NCBI RefSeq assembly: GCF_000828715.1
Contig: NZ_AP014583.1
Location: 742,001 to 806,000, forward strand
Direction: 5' to 3'
Length of the DNA stretch: 64,000 bases
From: Winogradskyella sp. PG-2
GTDB lineage: Bacteria; Bacteroidota; Bacteroidia; Flavobacteriales; Flavobacteriaceae
The notes beneath the pieces were generated by a model, which was not told the origin of the DNA, did not search any database, and saw only the letters and a list, made by a program, of their open reading frames with translations. The position numbers and the translations under genes are program-made. This document shows, piece after piece, positions 53,811-62,108 of this stretch (its first letter is position 1; each line of letters starts with the position of its first letter).

Positions 53811-54722
53811 TTAGTTTCTTCGTCCGCCACCTCTTCCACCTCGTCCTCCACGACCTCGGTACATTTCACGCATTTCATTCATTTTCTTAGTAATTATTTC
53901 TGTGTATTCTGCTTGAGTAACTTCATCACCTTTACTTGGTTTATTAATGTCCTCTTTTTCTTCAGGATTCATGACAATTTTTGTACATAAAATTGTGGTA
54001 CGATCTGCATTAATCTCTAAAATTAATCCAGGCAAACCCCAATAACTGTCTGGTCCTTGATTAATTGGTATTTGTGGAGTATACCATGCTACAACTTCAA
54101 TAGTTTTAGGGACTTCAATTTCACTCATTGGATCGTCTGAATTTGTTTTAGCTTCATCAGTTTTAGTTGAATCCTTCTTTTGGTCTCTATTTCCATCTCT
54201 TCCGCCCCTTCTTCTCATACTTCTCCAATCAAATTCATCCACCGTTTTAGTCGCTGTAGCCTTGAAACATGTATAGTTTCCAATTTTCTTGGTCTCAGAA
54301 CCCATTTTCCATTCGAGATTTTTGAGTTCATCTTTAATTAAAAACTGTTTTCCAAAGAACTCTTGATCTTGTACAACTTCTTTAGATTTTACATTTTTAT
54401 ATTTTGGACCTCCGGTAAGACTACTACTAAATCCACCAAAACCACGTCCACCCGCACCAGGTGCTTCAAGTTTTTCATCTTCTTTATAGATAGATTCTTC
54501 TTTATTAAACGTTAGTATGTATTCTTTTTCTAAAAAGCTTTTCATACGCTCCTCCATCTGCTTTTTACGTTCTGGGGTCATCTCTCTTCCTCCAAAGTCA
54601 TCCATATTCATGGTTGTTTTAGACATGTAATAAGCTTTACCTTGAAAATCTTGTGAAAAAGACATGGATACAAAACAAAGTGCAAATAGCGATAATGTTA
54701 ATTTTAAAAAAGGTGTTTTCAT
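53811..54722 (-). CDS. GLPGLI-family secreted protein 1, with Arg/Gly-rich tail
   Basis: The 303-residue protein has a signal peptide (about 1-23, SMSFSQ), then the family start FQGKAYYMSKTTM, LEKEYILTFNKEESIYKEDEKL, QFLIKDEL, WKMGSETKKIGNYTCFKATAT, an internal Arg/Asp/Lys-rich loop and the signature WYTPQIPINQGPDSYWGLPGLILEI, ILCTKIVMNPEE. The last 17 residues are Arg/Gly-rich (YRGRGGRGGRGGGRRN). The function of the family is unknown; it is strongly linked to outer-membrane barrels. It is 76 bases upstream of the receptor gene. Confidence 0.88.
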   Translation of the reverse strand: MKTPFLKLTLSLFALCFVSMSFSQDFQGKAYYMSKTTMNMDDFGGREMTPERKKQMEERMKSFLEKEYILTFNKEESIYKEDEKLEAPGAGGRGFGGFSSSLTGGPKYKNVKSKEVVQDQEFFGKQFLIKDELKNLEWKMGSETKKIGNYTCFKATATKTVDEFDWRSMRRRGGRDGNRDQKKDSTKTDEAKTNSDDPMSEIEVPKTIEVVAWYTPQIPINQGPDSYWGLPGLILEINADRTTILCTKIVMNPEEKEDINKPSKGDEVTQAEYTEIITKKMNEMREMYRGRGGRGGRGGGRRN

Positions 54723-54881
54723 CTCAAATAGTTAATGTTGCCTGACAAGTGTAACTTTATATTTCTAAGACTTTCTTAAAAAAACGTTACATAAACTCAT
54801 ATTGAAAATATGTTAATTATGAGTAAGACTCTACAAAGCATAAAAAGTTAAATCACTATTAGTTAAACTTATGTTAAGAAA

Positions 54882-55745
54882 TTAACCTCTTGGTCTTCCC
54901 ATTCTATTATTACGAAATTCTTTCATCTTTTCAACTATTGTATTTTGATATGCAGCCTTTGTAATAATCTTGCCTTTTTCTGGTGCCTCTATCTCAGTTT
55001 TCTCCTCAGGATTCATCACTATTTTAGAACACAACATCGTTGTATTGCCTGCACTAACTTCTAAAATTAAACCAGGTAAACCCCAATACTCTGAAGGTCC
55101 GTGACTAACAGGGATTTGAGGCGCATACCATGCTTCAACATCAGTCATATCTACAACTACTTCTTCAGCACCTTCTTCTTTGGAATCTCCTTCATTACTG
55201 TTTGAGCTTCTTAAACGATTCCATGAAAAATCATACCAAGTTAATTCATTCGTTGGTATTGATGCTGTAGCTTTAAAACACGTATAGTTTCCTATTACCT
55301 TTGTTTCTTTTCCCATTTCCCAGTTGATACCTAACAAGCTATCCTTTACTAAGAATTTTTTTCCATAGAACTCTTGATTCTGAACTTGACTATTAGTTTT
55401 TACATTTTTATACTGATTACCTTGTGTAAAGTTCTTCCCCCAAGAATCTGTTGCTCCTGACATAGCGTCTAATTTATCTTGTTCATCAAAATAAGATTCT
55501 TCTTTATTAAAGGTTAAAACGTAAGTTTTTTCTAATCTATTTTTTAATCGCGCTGCAATTTGTTTTTTTTGTGCTTCGCTTAATCGTGCTCCCCATTTTC
55601 CCAACTCCATGTTAGACTTTGAAATATAATAGGCTTTGCCCTGAAAATCTTGAGGCGTATAATCTAGATTTTCATTTTTATTAAAAACTATAGAGCTTAA
55701 TAAAGTAATAGATATTAAACTAAATTTTAAAAGAATTGATTTCAT
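54882..55745 (-). CDS. GLPGLI-family secreted protein 2
   Basis: The 287-residue paralogue has a signal peptide (about 1-21), FQGKAYYISKSNMELGKWG, LEKTYVLTFNKEESYFDEQDKL, KNVKTNSQVQNQEFYGKKFLVKD, WEMGKETKVIGNYTCFKAT, an acidic loop (GDSKEEGAEEVVVDM) and WYAPQIPVSHGPSEYWGLPGLILEV, then LCSKIVMNPEE. It ends EFRNNRMGRPRG. It is very close in sequence to copy 1 except for the loops and the tail. It has its own plausible promoter (55777-55784). Confidence 0.88.
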   Translation of the reverse strand: MKSILLKFSLISITLLSSIVFNKNENLDYTPQDFQGKAYYISKSNMELGKWGARLSEAQKKQIAARLKNRLEKTYVLTFNKEESYFDEQDKLDAMSGATDSWGKNFTQGNQYKNVKTNSQVQNQEFYGKKFLVKDSLLGINWEMGKETKVIGNYTCFKATASIPTNELTWYDFSWNRLRSSNSNEGDSKEEGAEEVVVDMTDVEAWYAPQIPVSHGPSEYWGLPGLILEVSAGNTTMLCSKIVMNPEEKTEIEAPEKGKIITKAAYQNTIVEKMKEFRNNRMGRPRG

Positions 55746-55776
55746 AATAATGATAGTATAAATTAATTTTGTTCGA

Positions 55777-55784
55777 CAAATTTA
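55777..55784 (-). promoter_or_regulatory. Promoter -7 element of GLPGLI gene 2
   Basis: TAAATTTG (minus strand) matches TAnnTTTG, 32 bases before the ATG. The upstream stretch to 55830 has repeated TTAA blocks at roughly 10-base spacing, a weak resemblance to the repeats at 57181-57206. Confidence 0.4.
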
Positions 55785-55857
55785 ATAAAACATTAAACAT
55801 ATTAAATTTGTTTACCAAAACATTAACAAATACATACTTAAAAATCAATCCAATAAA

Positions 55858-56721
55858 TTAGCCACCTATAGTAATAGAGATACTTTCTCCCTCTCTACCT
55901 TTTCTAGGTCTGTAACGTTCCATCATTTCTTTTGCCTTTTTTTCCGTAATGTCGTCGTACTTTTTTTGATTAACTTCTTTACCTTTTTCTGGCTCTTTTA
56001 TCTCAATCTTGTCCTCAGGATTTAAGACAATTTTACTACAAATCACAGTTAGCTTCCCATCATGAATCTCTAAAATCAAACCTGGTAAACCTTGATACAT
56101 AGCTGGTCCATTATTCACAGGGATTTGCGGTGTATACCATGCAGTTATAGTGCGCTCTTCCATTTCTGGCTCTTTTTCTTCCTCTTCTTCTTTTTCATCA
56201 TCATCATCAATGCTAAAACCACTTTCATTAAAAACTTCTACCATTTTTGTGTATGTTGCTTTATAACATTGATATTCTCCTATGTACTTAGAGTCTGCTT
56301 CTAGCTTCCATTCAATAGGCTCAATCTCATCTTTTACTAAAAACATTTTTCCCATTGTATCCTTTTGGTCTGCATATCGGTTCTCCTTTGTATTTTTATA
56401 AAGTACATCTGATCCACCTCCAGCACCTACCATAACCACTTGGAATTCGCCTCCCATTGCAGCTTGTGGTTTCGCAAGGCTCTCTTCTTCTTTGTATAGA
56501 GAAGCTGCTTTATTAAAAGTAAGTTTATAGGTTTTTTGAAATTGCTTCTTCATCATCTCCATCATCTGAGCTTGCATCTCATTATTTACTTGAGTGCTAT
56601 CCATCTTTATGTCTATTTGACGCTGCGTTTTGTAAGTCGCAATGCCTTGGAAATCTTGTGCATGAATACCTGTGAATGCTAATGTTAACGCTATCACCAA
56701 TGTTCTAATAATTATTGCCAT
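55858..56721 (-). CDS. GLPGLI-family secreted protein 3
   Basis: The 287-residue paralogue has a signal peptide (about 1-21, TGIHAQ), FQGIATYKTQRQIDIKM, FQKTYKLTFNKAASLYKEEESL, MFLVKDEIEPIEWKLEADSKYIGEYQCYKATYTKM, a strongly acidic loop (DDDEKEEEEEKEPEMEE) and WYTPQIPVNNGPAMYQGLPGLILEI, then CSKIVLNPEDKIEIKEPEKGKEV. It is the most divergent of the three and the first after the small secreted gene at 56727-57119, 5 bases away, with which it is probably cotranscribed. Confidence 0.88.
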   Translation of the reverse strand: MAIIIRTLVIALTLAFTGIHAQDFQGIATYKTQRQIDIKMDSTQVNNEMQAQMMEMMKKQFQKTYKLTFNKAASLYKEEESLAKPQAAMGGEFQVVMVGAGGGSDVLYKNTKENRYADQKDTMGKMFLVKDEIEPIEWKLEADSKYIGEYQCYKATYTKMVEVFNESGFSIDDDDEKEEEEEKEPEMEERTITAWYTPQIPVNNGPAMYQGLPGLILEIHDGKLTVICSKIVLNPEDKIEIKEPEKGKEVNQKKYDDITEKKAKEMMERYRPRKGREGESISITIGG

Positions 56722-56726
56722 TTTAT

Positions 56727-57119
56727 TTAGTTTTTATTTTTATAATATTTAATTGCTGCTTTTCTTATTTTTTTAATGCGCTTTAAAAATTCTTCTTTAT
56801 TATCTGTATTACCTTTTACCGTATAAGACATATGAGATTTTAATCCATTTGACATTTTTTCACCATTACAAATAATCTTAAAAGAAATCTCTTCGCCATC
56901 TTCTGTCTCATCTAAAAGTTCCTTTAAGCCTTTTGTCGTAAAAGTAGATTTAATTTCCTCTTCTGAATCTACAGTAACTTCTATAGCTACATTTTTGAGC
57001 TTTATTTCTTCATTAATATACGTCACTTCAGCATTAATATCTTTCTTAATAGTATGTGATTGACTAAAACCAACAGTTGAAATTAATAATGCTAAACAAA
57101 TGATTAAATTTTTTTTCAT
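56727..57119 (-). CDS. Hypothetical secreted protein of the GLPGLI locus
   Basis: I do not recognise a family. The 130-residue protein has a signal peptide (about 1-20, VGFSQ), strands with alternating charges (HTIKKDINAEVTYINEEIKLKNVAIEVTVDSEEEI), GKMSNGLKSHMSYTVKG-like middle part (GEKMSNGLKSHMSYTVKGN) and a Lys-rich helical C-terminus. It is the first gene of the minus-strand locus, divergent from the histidine kinase, and starts right of the GTTAAC repeats, so it is the most likely direct target of the regulator. Confidence 0.65.
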   Translation of the reverse strand: MKKNLIICLALLISTVGFSQSHTIKKDINAEVTYINEEIKLKNVAIEVTVDSEEEIKSTFTTKGLKELLDETEDGEEISFKIICNGEKMSNGLKSHMSYTVKGNTDNKEEFLKRIKKIRKAAIKYYKNKN

Positions 57120-57180
57120 GATTTTATAGTATTTTATGTTTAGTACACAACAAATATCTCAAGACATATTCTGTTTTTGC

Positions 57181-57206
57181 GTTAACGAACGTTAACGTGT
57201 GTTAAC
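57181..57206. repeat. Three GTTAAC repeats at 10-bp spacing, probable response-regulator box
   Basis: GTTAAC begins at 57181, 57191 and 57201, exactly 10 bases apart, in the 127-base gap between the divergent secreted gene and the kinase gene. OmpR/PhoB-type regulators bind direct repeats spaced one helical turn apart, and such a regulator is encoded at 58775. Each unit is also a palindrome. It lies 40 bases before the kinase ATG. Confidence 0.55.
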
Positions 57207-57246
57207 CGATTAGTAATAAGTGATATTTAACATTTACTTTTGAAAT

Positions 57247-58782
57247 ATGAATGACAAAAAGTATAAATGGATTCTATATACTATTGTTGCTGTAATTATT
57301 GCAACTATTGGTATTCAGTTCTTTTGGAATTATAAAAACTATCAAACTAATAAGCAACAACTTATTAATGAAGTACAGATAAGCCTAGATAAAGCCGTTG
57401 ATGATTACTATGCGTCTCTTGCCGAGCGGACCACTATGGGGATTTTTCTGGAAGGTGACAATCAGAAAGATGTTTTTGTAGAAGGTGGAAAGATTGAAAC
57501 ATTTTTAACACAAATTGATACTCTAAAAAATGAATTTAAAAATCTCGATTCTTTACCTATTCAAGATATAGAAGGCATAACGGTTGTTAGAGGCTTAAAA
57601 TTAGACTCAATGCTTGAGGAACATGACAAAATTCATCCATCTGTTTCACCAGAAACTTTCAAACTAAAAATAGATAGTATTAAAAACCAAAACAAAGATT
57701 TAGATATTGATGATTTTGAGATGTTAACCTCAAAAATTGTCATTTCTATTACTAATGATAGTTTAAATTTAAAAGAAATAGATAGTCTATTAAAAGGTGA
57801 ATTTGATAGAAAAAAGATTACGGTAGATTACGAATTGTATTATGATAAAGGAAAACAAAACAGAAAATTCTCTAAAGATTTTCTCAAACCCGTAAGTGAT
57901 TCCATTTTCAATACCGATGATATTTTAAAAACTACTTCTAAGTCTACATTTCTCCCAAAAAAAAGTACACTTGAGATTGGTTTTACGAATGAAACTAAAG
58001 TGATTCTACAACGTATATTAGGTGGTGTACTTATCTCCACGCTTTTAGTTATAGCCGTTATAAGTTGTCTCTTCTATTTACTAAAAATCATAAAATATCA
58101 AAAGCAACTCGCTGAAGTTAAAAACGACCTCATAAGTAATATTACACATGAGTTTAAAACGCCTATTGCAACCATTGGAGTTGCCTTAGAGAGCATTAAC
58201 AACTTCAACGCTATTGAAGATAAAACTAAAACCAGGGAATATATTAATATGTCTTCTGAGCAATTAGGAAAGCTTAATACTATGGTAGAAAAATTACTAG
58301 AAACCGCAACTTTAGATAGTGACAATTTAGAACTAAATAAAGAATCTATTGATATTATAGAGTTATTTAATTCATTAATTAATCGCTATAAAATTCAGTT
58401 TCCTGAGAAGGAATTTAATACTAGTTTTAAAGTTGAAAATTTATTAGCTAATGTTGATATCTTCCATTTTGAAAATGCTCTAAATAATATTCTAGACAAT
58501 GCCGTAAAGTATGGAGGTGATATTATTTCTTTAGACTTAATCCCAACAGACAAAAAACTCAACATCTTGATTTCTGATAACGGAAATTCATTATCTAAAA
58601 CTAACAAAGAACGCATTTTTGAAAAGTTTTATCGTGTACCAAAAGGAAACACTCATGATGTAAAAGGATTTGGTATTGGTTTATACTATACCAAAACTAT
58701 TATAGAAAAACATAATGGTTCAATAGGTCTAGATTTAGCAAAAAACTTAACCACATTTAAAATTTCGCTTCCTAATGTCTGA
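57247..58782 (+). CDS. Two-component sensor histidine kinase
   Basis: The 511-residue protein has TM1 (about 8-28), a periplasmic sensor region of about 225 residues with no known fold, TM2 (about 256-281), a HisKA domain with LISNITHEFKTPIATIGVALESI (phospho-acceptor His301) and a HATPase domain with the N-box NALNNILDNAVKYGG, ILISDNGN and GFGIGLYYTKTIIEKHNG. It presumably senses envelope conditions and phosphorylates the adjacent regulator. It overlaps the regulator by 8 bases. Confidence 0.92.
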   Translation: MNDKKYKWILYTIVAVIIATIGIQFFWNYKNYQTNKQQLINEVQISLDKAVDDYYASLAERTTMGIFLEGDNQKDVFVEGGKIETFLTQIDTLKNEFKNLDSLPIQDIEGITVVRGLKLDSMLEEHDKIHPSVSPETFKLKIDSIKNQNKDLDIDDFEMLTSKIVISITNDSLNLKEIDSLLKGEFDRKKITVDYELYYDKGKQNRKFSKDFLKPVSDSIFNTDDILKTTSKSTFLPKKSTLEIGFTNETKVILQRILGGVLISTLLVIAVISCLFYLLKIIKYQKQLAEVKNDLISNITHEFKTPIATIGVALESINNFNAIEDKTKTREYINMSSEQLGKLNTMVEKLLETATLDSDNLELNKESIDIIELFNSLINRYKIQFPEKEFNTSFKVENLLANVDIFHFENALNNILDNAVKYGGDIISLDLIPTDKKLNILISDNGNSLSKTNKERIFEKFYRVPKGNTHDVKGFGIGLYYTKTIIEKHNGSIGLDLAKNLTTFKISLPNV

Positions 58783-59458
58783 AAAAATTAAACTATTATT
58801 AGCCGAAGATGAAGCTGCTTTGGGACAGATTATAAAAGAAAGTTTAGAGACTAGAGACTTTGAAGTGGTATTATGTGATAATGGAGAAAAAGCTTTTGAG
58901 AAATATAAATCTGAATCACCAGAATTATTGGTTCTAGATGTAATGATGCCAAAAAAAGATGGTTTTACATTAGCTAAAGAAATTAGAGCTATTGATGATG
59001 CAATTCCAATTATATTTTTAACTGCCAAATCTCAAACTTCAGATGTTGTTGAAGGATTTTCGGTAGGTGGCAACGACTATCTTAAAAAGCCTTTTAGTAT
59101 GGAAGAGCTTATCGTTAGGATTCATAATCTTGTGAATCGTTCTCGTATTCAAAAATCATCATCAGTACTAAAAATTGGCAATTATATTTTCGATTTCCCT
59201 AAGCAGCAATTACAATTTCTTAACGAAGCTATTGTTCAATTAACCCATAGAGAAGCGCACTTATTATTTCATTTAATAAAGAATAAAAACGAAGTGCTTG
59301 ATCGTTCTTTAATTCTCAATAAACTTTGGGGCACTGACGATTTCTTTTCTGCCAGGAGTATGGATGTATTTATTACTAAGCTTAGAAAAAAGCTTAAAAA
59401 AGACGAAAACATTCAGATTATTAATGTTCGTGGTTTTGGATATAAATTAACAGATTAA
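58775..59458 (+). CDS. OmpR/PhoB-family response regulator
   Basis: The 227-residue protein has a complete receiver (AEDEAAL with the acidic residues E11 and D12; LLVLDVMMPKKDG with phospho-acceptor Asp55; FLTAKSQ; DYLKKPF with Lys105) and a C-terminal winged helix (about 130-227; LNEAIVQLTHREAHLLFHLIKNKNEVLDRSLILNKLW and VFITKLRKKLKKDENIQIINVRGFGYKL). It is cotranslated with the kinase and probably binds the GTTAAC repeats upstream of the kinase gene. Confidence 0.93.
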   Translation: MSEKIKLLLAEDEAALGQIIKESLETRDFEVVLCDNGEKAFEKYKSESPELLVLDVMMPKKDGFTLAKEIRAIDDAIPIIFLTAKSQTSDVVEGFSVGGNDYLKKPFSMEELIVRIHNLVNRSRIQKSSSVLKIGNYIFDFPKQQLQFLNEAIVQLTHREAHLLFHLIKNKNEVLDRSLILNKLWGTDDFFSARSMDVFITKLRKKLKKDENIQIINVRGFGYKLTD

Positions 59459-59539
59459 ACCAGCTATACTAAATACTGGTTTTAGAAAGTTATAGAATGG
59501 AGCAATTTTTGTATTTTTCTCTACAATTGCTTCAACACT

Positions 59540-60322
59540 ATGCTAAAGCTATTTTATATACTTTTTCTTTTCGGTTTTACTTGTTTTGCACAAGAACAAG
59601 TAAAAGCTAGTATCAAAGACTCTACACATTTAAAAGCAGAATCTATTTTTGGTGTTGACACTTTTAATACCGTGTACTATACAACTGAGAATAATTCCTT
59701 TCATAAAAAAACAAAAGATACAGTTATTACTTACTCCAATTTTCAACTTAGTAAAATCACTTCAGCCAATACTTTTAATCCTTTAAAAATAAACTTATTC
59801 TATAAAGACTTTAATACAGTTGTGATTCTAGACAATCGGCTAGCTGAAATATATAAAATAGATTTTAATACCAATCAACCCTACAAAAATGTTAGCTACG
59901 TTTCAACAGGTTTTGATAATACCCTATGGATTTTTAATCAAGATTTACAACAGCTCGAGTTATATGATTATAAAACCAATAAAATTAGATTGAAAACTGT
60001 ACCTATACAATCTGAAGTTTTAGATCTTAGAAGCGATTATAACAATTGCTATATGCTTACTGAAAATTATCTATACGTCTATAACTATTTTGGAAGTCTA
60101 GTCGCTAAACACAAAAATGAAGGTTATGAAAATTTAGCATTTAGCAAAGCTAATTTAGTACTAAAAAAGGGTAATCAACTGCATATATTACAAAAAAATA
60201 AGACAGAAATTCAACCTATTGAGCATCCAAATATGTTAATAAGTCAGTTTTTGGTAACCAATGAAACCTTGTATATTTACGACGACGAAATTCTACGTCA
60301 GTACCAACTTAAATTAGAATAG
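59540..60322 (+). CDS. Secreted protein with propeller-like repeats
   Basis: The 260-residue protein has a signal peptide (about 1-17, GFTCFAQ) and a series of about 35-45-residue beta-rich units (NTVVILDNRLAEIYKIDFNTNQ, FDNTLWIFNQDLQQLELYDYKTN, NCYMLTENYLYVYNYFGSLV, NQLHILQKNKTEI, NETLYIYDDEILRQYQL), which resemble propeller blades with the YDY/DNTLW-type turns. No catalytic or binding motif is seen. It ends 3 bases before the kinase gene, so the two may be cotranscribed. Confidence 0.7.
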   Translation: MLKLFYILFLFGFTCFAQEQVKASIKDSTHLKAESIFGVDTFNTVYYTTENNSFHKKTKDTVITYSNFQLSKITSANTFNPLKINLFYKDFNTVVILDNRLAEIYKIDFNTNQPYKNVSYVSTGFDNTLWIFNQDLQQLELYDYKTNKIRLKTVPIQSEVLDLRSDYNNCYMLTENYLYVYNYFGSLVAKHKNEGYENLAFSKANLVLKKGNQLHILQKNKTEIQPIEHPNMLISQFLVTNETLYIYDDEILRQYQLKLE

Positions 60323-60325
60323 ATT

Positions 60326-60940
60326 ATGCATATTGCTGTAGCAGGAAACATTGGCGCAGGTAAGACTACACTGACTAAACTTTTAGCTAAACATTACAGA
60401 TGGGAAGCACAATTAGAAGATGTTGTAGATAATCCTTATTTAGATGATTTTTACAATCAGATGGAACGCTGGAGCTTCAATTTGCAGGTTTATTTCTTAA
60501 ACAGTAGGTTTCGTCAAGTTAGTCAAATTCACGAGAGTGGTAAAGATATTATACAAGACAGAACTATCTATGAAGATGCACATATTTTTGCACCCAACCT
60601 TCATGCTATGGGTTTGATGACAAATCGTGATTTTGAAAATTATTCTTCACTTTTTGAGTTAATGGAATCTTTTGTAAAAGGGCCAGATTTATTGATTTAT
60701 TTAAGAAGCTCTATTCCAAATTTAGTGGCTCAAATCCACAAACGAGGTCGTGATTATGAAAATACAATCAGCATTGATTACTTAAGTCGACTTAATGAAC
60801 GTTACGAAGCATGGATTTCTAAATACGACAAAGGAAATTTACTAATCATAGACGTAGATGACTTAGATTTTGTTGCTAATCCTGAAGATTTAGGTGGTAT
60901 TATCAATAAAATTGATGCCCAGATTAATGGTCTATTCTAA
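60326..60940 (+). CDS. Deoxynucleoside kinase
   Basis: The 204-residue enzyme phosphorylates deoxynucleosides in salvage. It has the P-loop GNIGAGKTT (residues 7-15), the D-R-S/E region QDRTIYEDAHIFAPNLHAMG (DRT-IYED), LIYLRSSIPNLVAQIHKRGRDYE (lid-like KRGRDYE) and SIDYLSRLNERYEAWI. The DRTIYED pattern is typical of the dGK/dAK-type family, but the substrate cannot be told. The stop overlaps the convergent App1-like gene by 4 bases. Confidence 0.9.
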   Translation: MHIAVAGNIGAGKTTLTKLLAKHYRWEAQLEDVVDNPYLDDFYNQMERWSFNLQVYFLNSRFRQVSQIHESGKDIIQDRTIYEDAHIFAPNLHAMGLMTNRDFENYSSLFELMESFVKGPDLLIYLRSSIPNLVAQIHKRGRDYENTISIDYLSRLNERYEAWISKYDKGNLLIIDVDDLDFVANPEDLGGIINKIDAQINGLF

Positions 60941-61938
60941 TGAATAAAATTATGCTTTCGAGCATGGTTTATAGCTTCATTACTACTTTCAACAATTAAA
61001 ACTGGTACGTCCTTATAATCTTCAAATAAAGAAGACATTCTATTCATTCTTTTAGAATGCTCTACAGCTCTTAAATAAATTGCTGAAATACGATTAGGGA
61101 ATTTCTTGACGACATCTAAATATATATAAGCATCTTTTTCACCACAATCACCAATAAGTATAAAATTTAACTTTGGATATGTATTTAGAATATTATATAT
61201 CTCATGATACTTATGAGCTAATTCAGTTTTAGGTGTACGATCAAAAGGTGTTCTAAAATCTCGAAGCAAAATTGGGCCTTTAGGAAAATTATTACGTTTA
61301 AGAAAAAACTCTAAATAACGATATAAGTTCCATGGGCTATTGCTAACATAAAAAATTGGGTTAGCTTCCTTTTTTGATTTCCCACAATGTAAAGAATGGT
61401 AAAACTCTGCTGAACCTTCTAACGCTTTCCGTCTATGTGGTGTCTTAAAAAAAGTATTAACTATAACTCTCCATTTTAAACGTGATGCTACACCAGTATG
61501 TAAAATTGTATCGTCAATATCACTGATAACTCCAAAACTAGAATCTAATTTTGGAACCAACATTTGTCCTATAAATTGATTCTCTTGTTGAATCTTCCTC
61601 TTGTGATCTGATGCATAAGCAACTGTATAACTCAACCAACCTTCATTATCTAATAATTTATAGGTGTCATCTGATGATTCATCAACTAAAAAATAACCTT
61701 CTGCATCTGTATTGCATTTTATAATAGAGCCATTTGAAAACGTAATAGACAGAGGTGTATTTCTAATTTCATCTGTTTCAAAACGCTTCCATGAGTTTAT
61801 CAAAAGATTAAACCAACCTTTTTTATCTAGGTCAATATCTTCATCTTCTAATGCTCTACCTCTAAGATATAGATGTGTTTTTGTCCCATAGCTTCTAAAT
61901 GCAATAATTTGCAAGGGATCTTTTCTAAACCAACTCAA
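60937..61938 (-). CDS. App1-family (DUF2183) phosphatidate phosphatase-like protein
   Basis: The 333-residue protein has the haloacid-dehalogenase-like catalytic start FGVISDIDDTILHTG (DxDxT; about residues 134-148), YVSNSPWNLYRYLEFFLKRNNFPKGPILLRDF, and LNFILIGDCGEKDAYIYLDVV with the acidic GDCGEKD motif. The N-terminal 130 residues are a separate beta-rich part. The start codon is TTG at 61938: an in-frame TAG lies two codons upstream and no ATG follows within the first 130 residues. App1 acts on phosphatidate in yeast; the bacterial substrate is unknown. Confidence 0.86.
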   Translation of the reverse strand: MSWFRKDPLQIIAFRSYGTKTHLYLRGRALEDEDIDLDKKGWFNLLINSWKRFETDEIRNTPLSITFSNGSIIKCNTDAEGYFLVDESSDDTYKLLDNEGWLSYTVAYASDHKRKIQQENQFIGQMLVPKLDSSFGVISDIDDTILHTGVASRLKWRVIVNTFFKTPHRRKALEGSAEFYHSLHCGKSKKEANPIFYVSNSPWNLYRYLEFFLKRNNFPKGPILLRDFRTPFDRTPKTELAHKYHEIYNILNTYPKLNFILIGDCGEKDAYIYLDVVKKFPNRISAIYLRAVEHSKRMNRMSSLFEDYKDVPVLIVESSNEAINHARKHNFIH

Positions 61939-62108
61939 ATACTAAATAATTTTTAAGTTTCAAGGTACTAAACTATCGCGAACTATTTATCTTAAAAAAC
62001 ATACTTGATTAACTTAAATGTTAAATATTAACAAGTTCCATAATTTTAAATATTATTCAGAGTATTTTAGTAACATCATGATTACTTAAAACTAAAACCA
62101 ACCAACTC

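Noticed and set aside
56092..56304. 70-codon plus-strand frame with a Phe-rich hydrophobic stretch that looks like a membrane segment
   Set aside because: It is the antisense of the acidic Glu-rich loop of GLPGLI protein 3 (GAA read as TTC), so the hydrophobicity is an artefact.
57181..57206. Terminator or simple palindrome
   Set aside because: The units are direct repeats with 10-base spacing and no hairpin-plus-T-tract layout.
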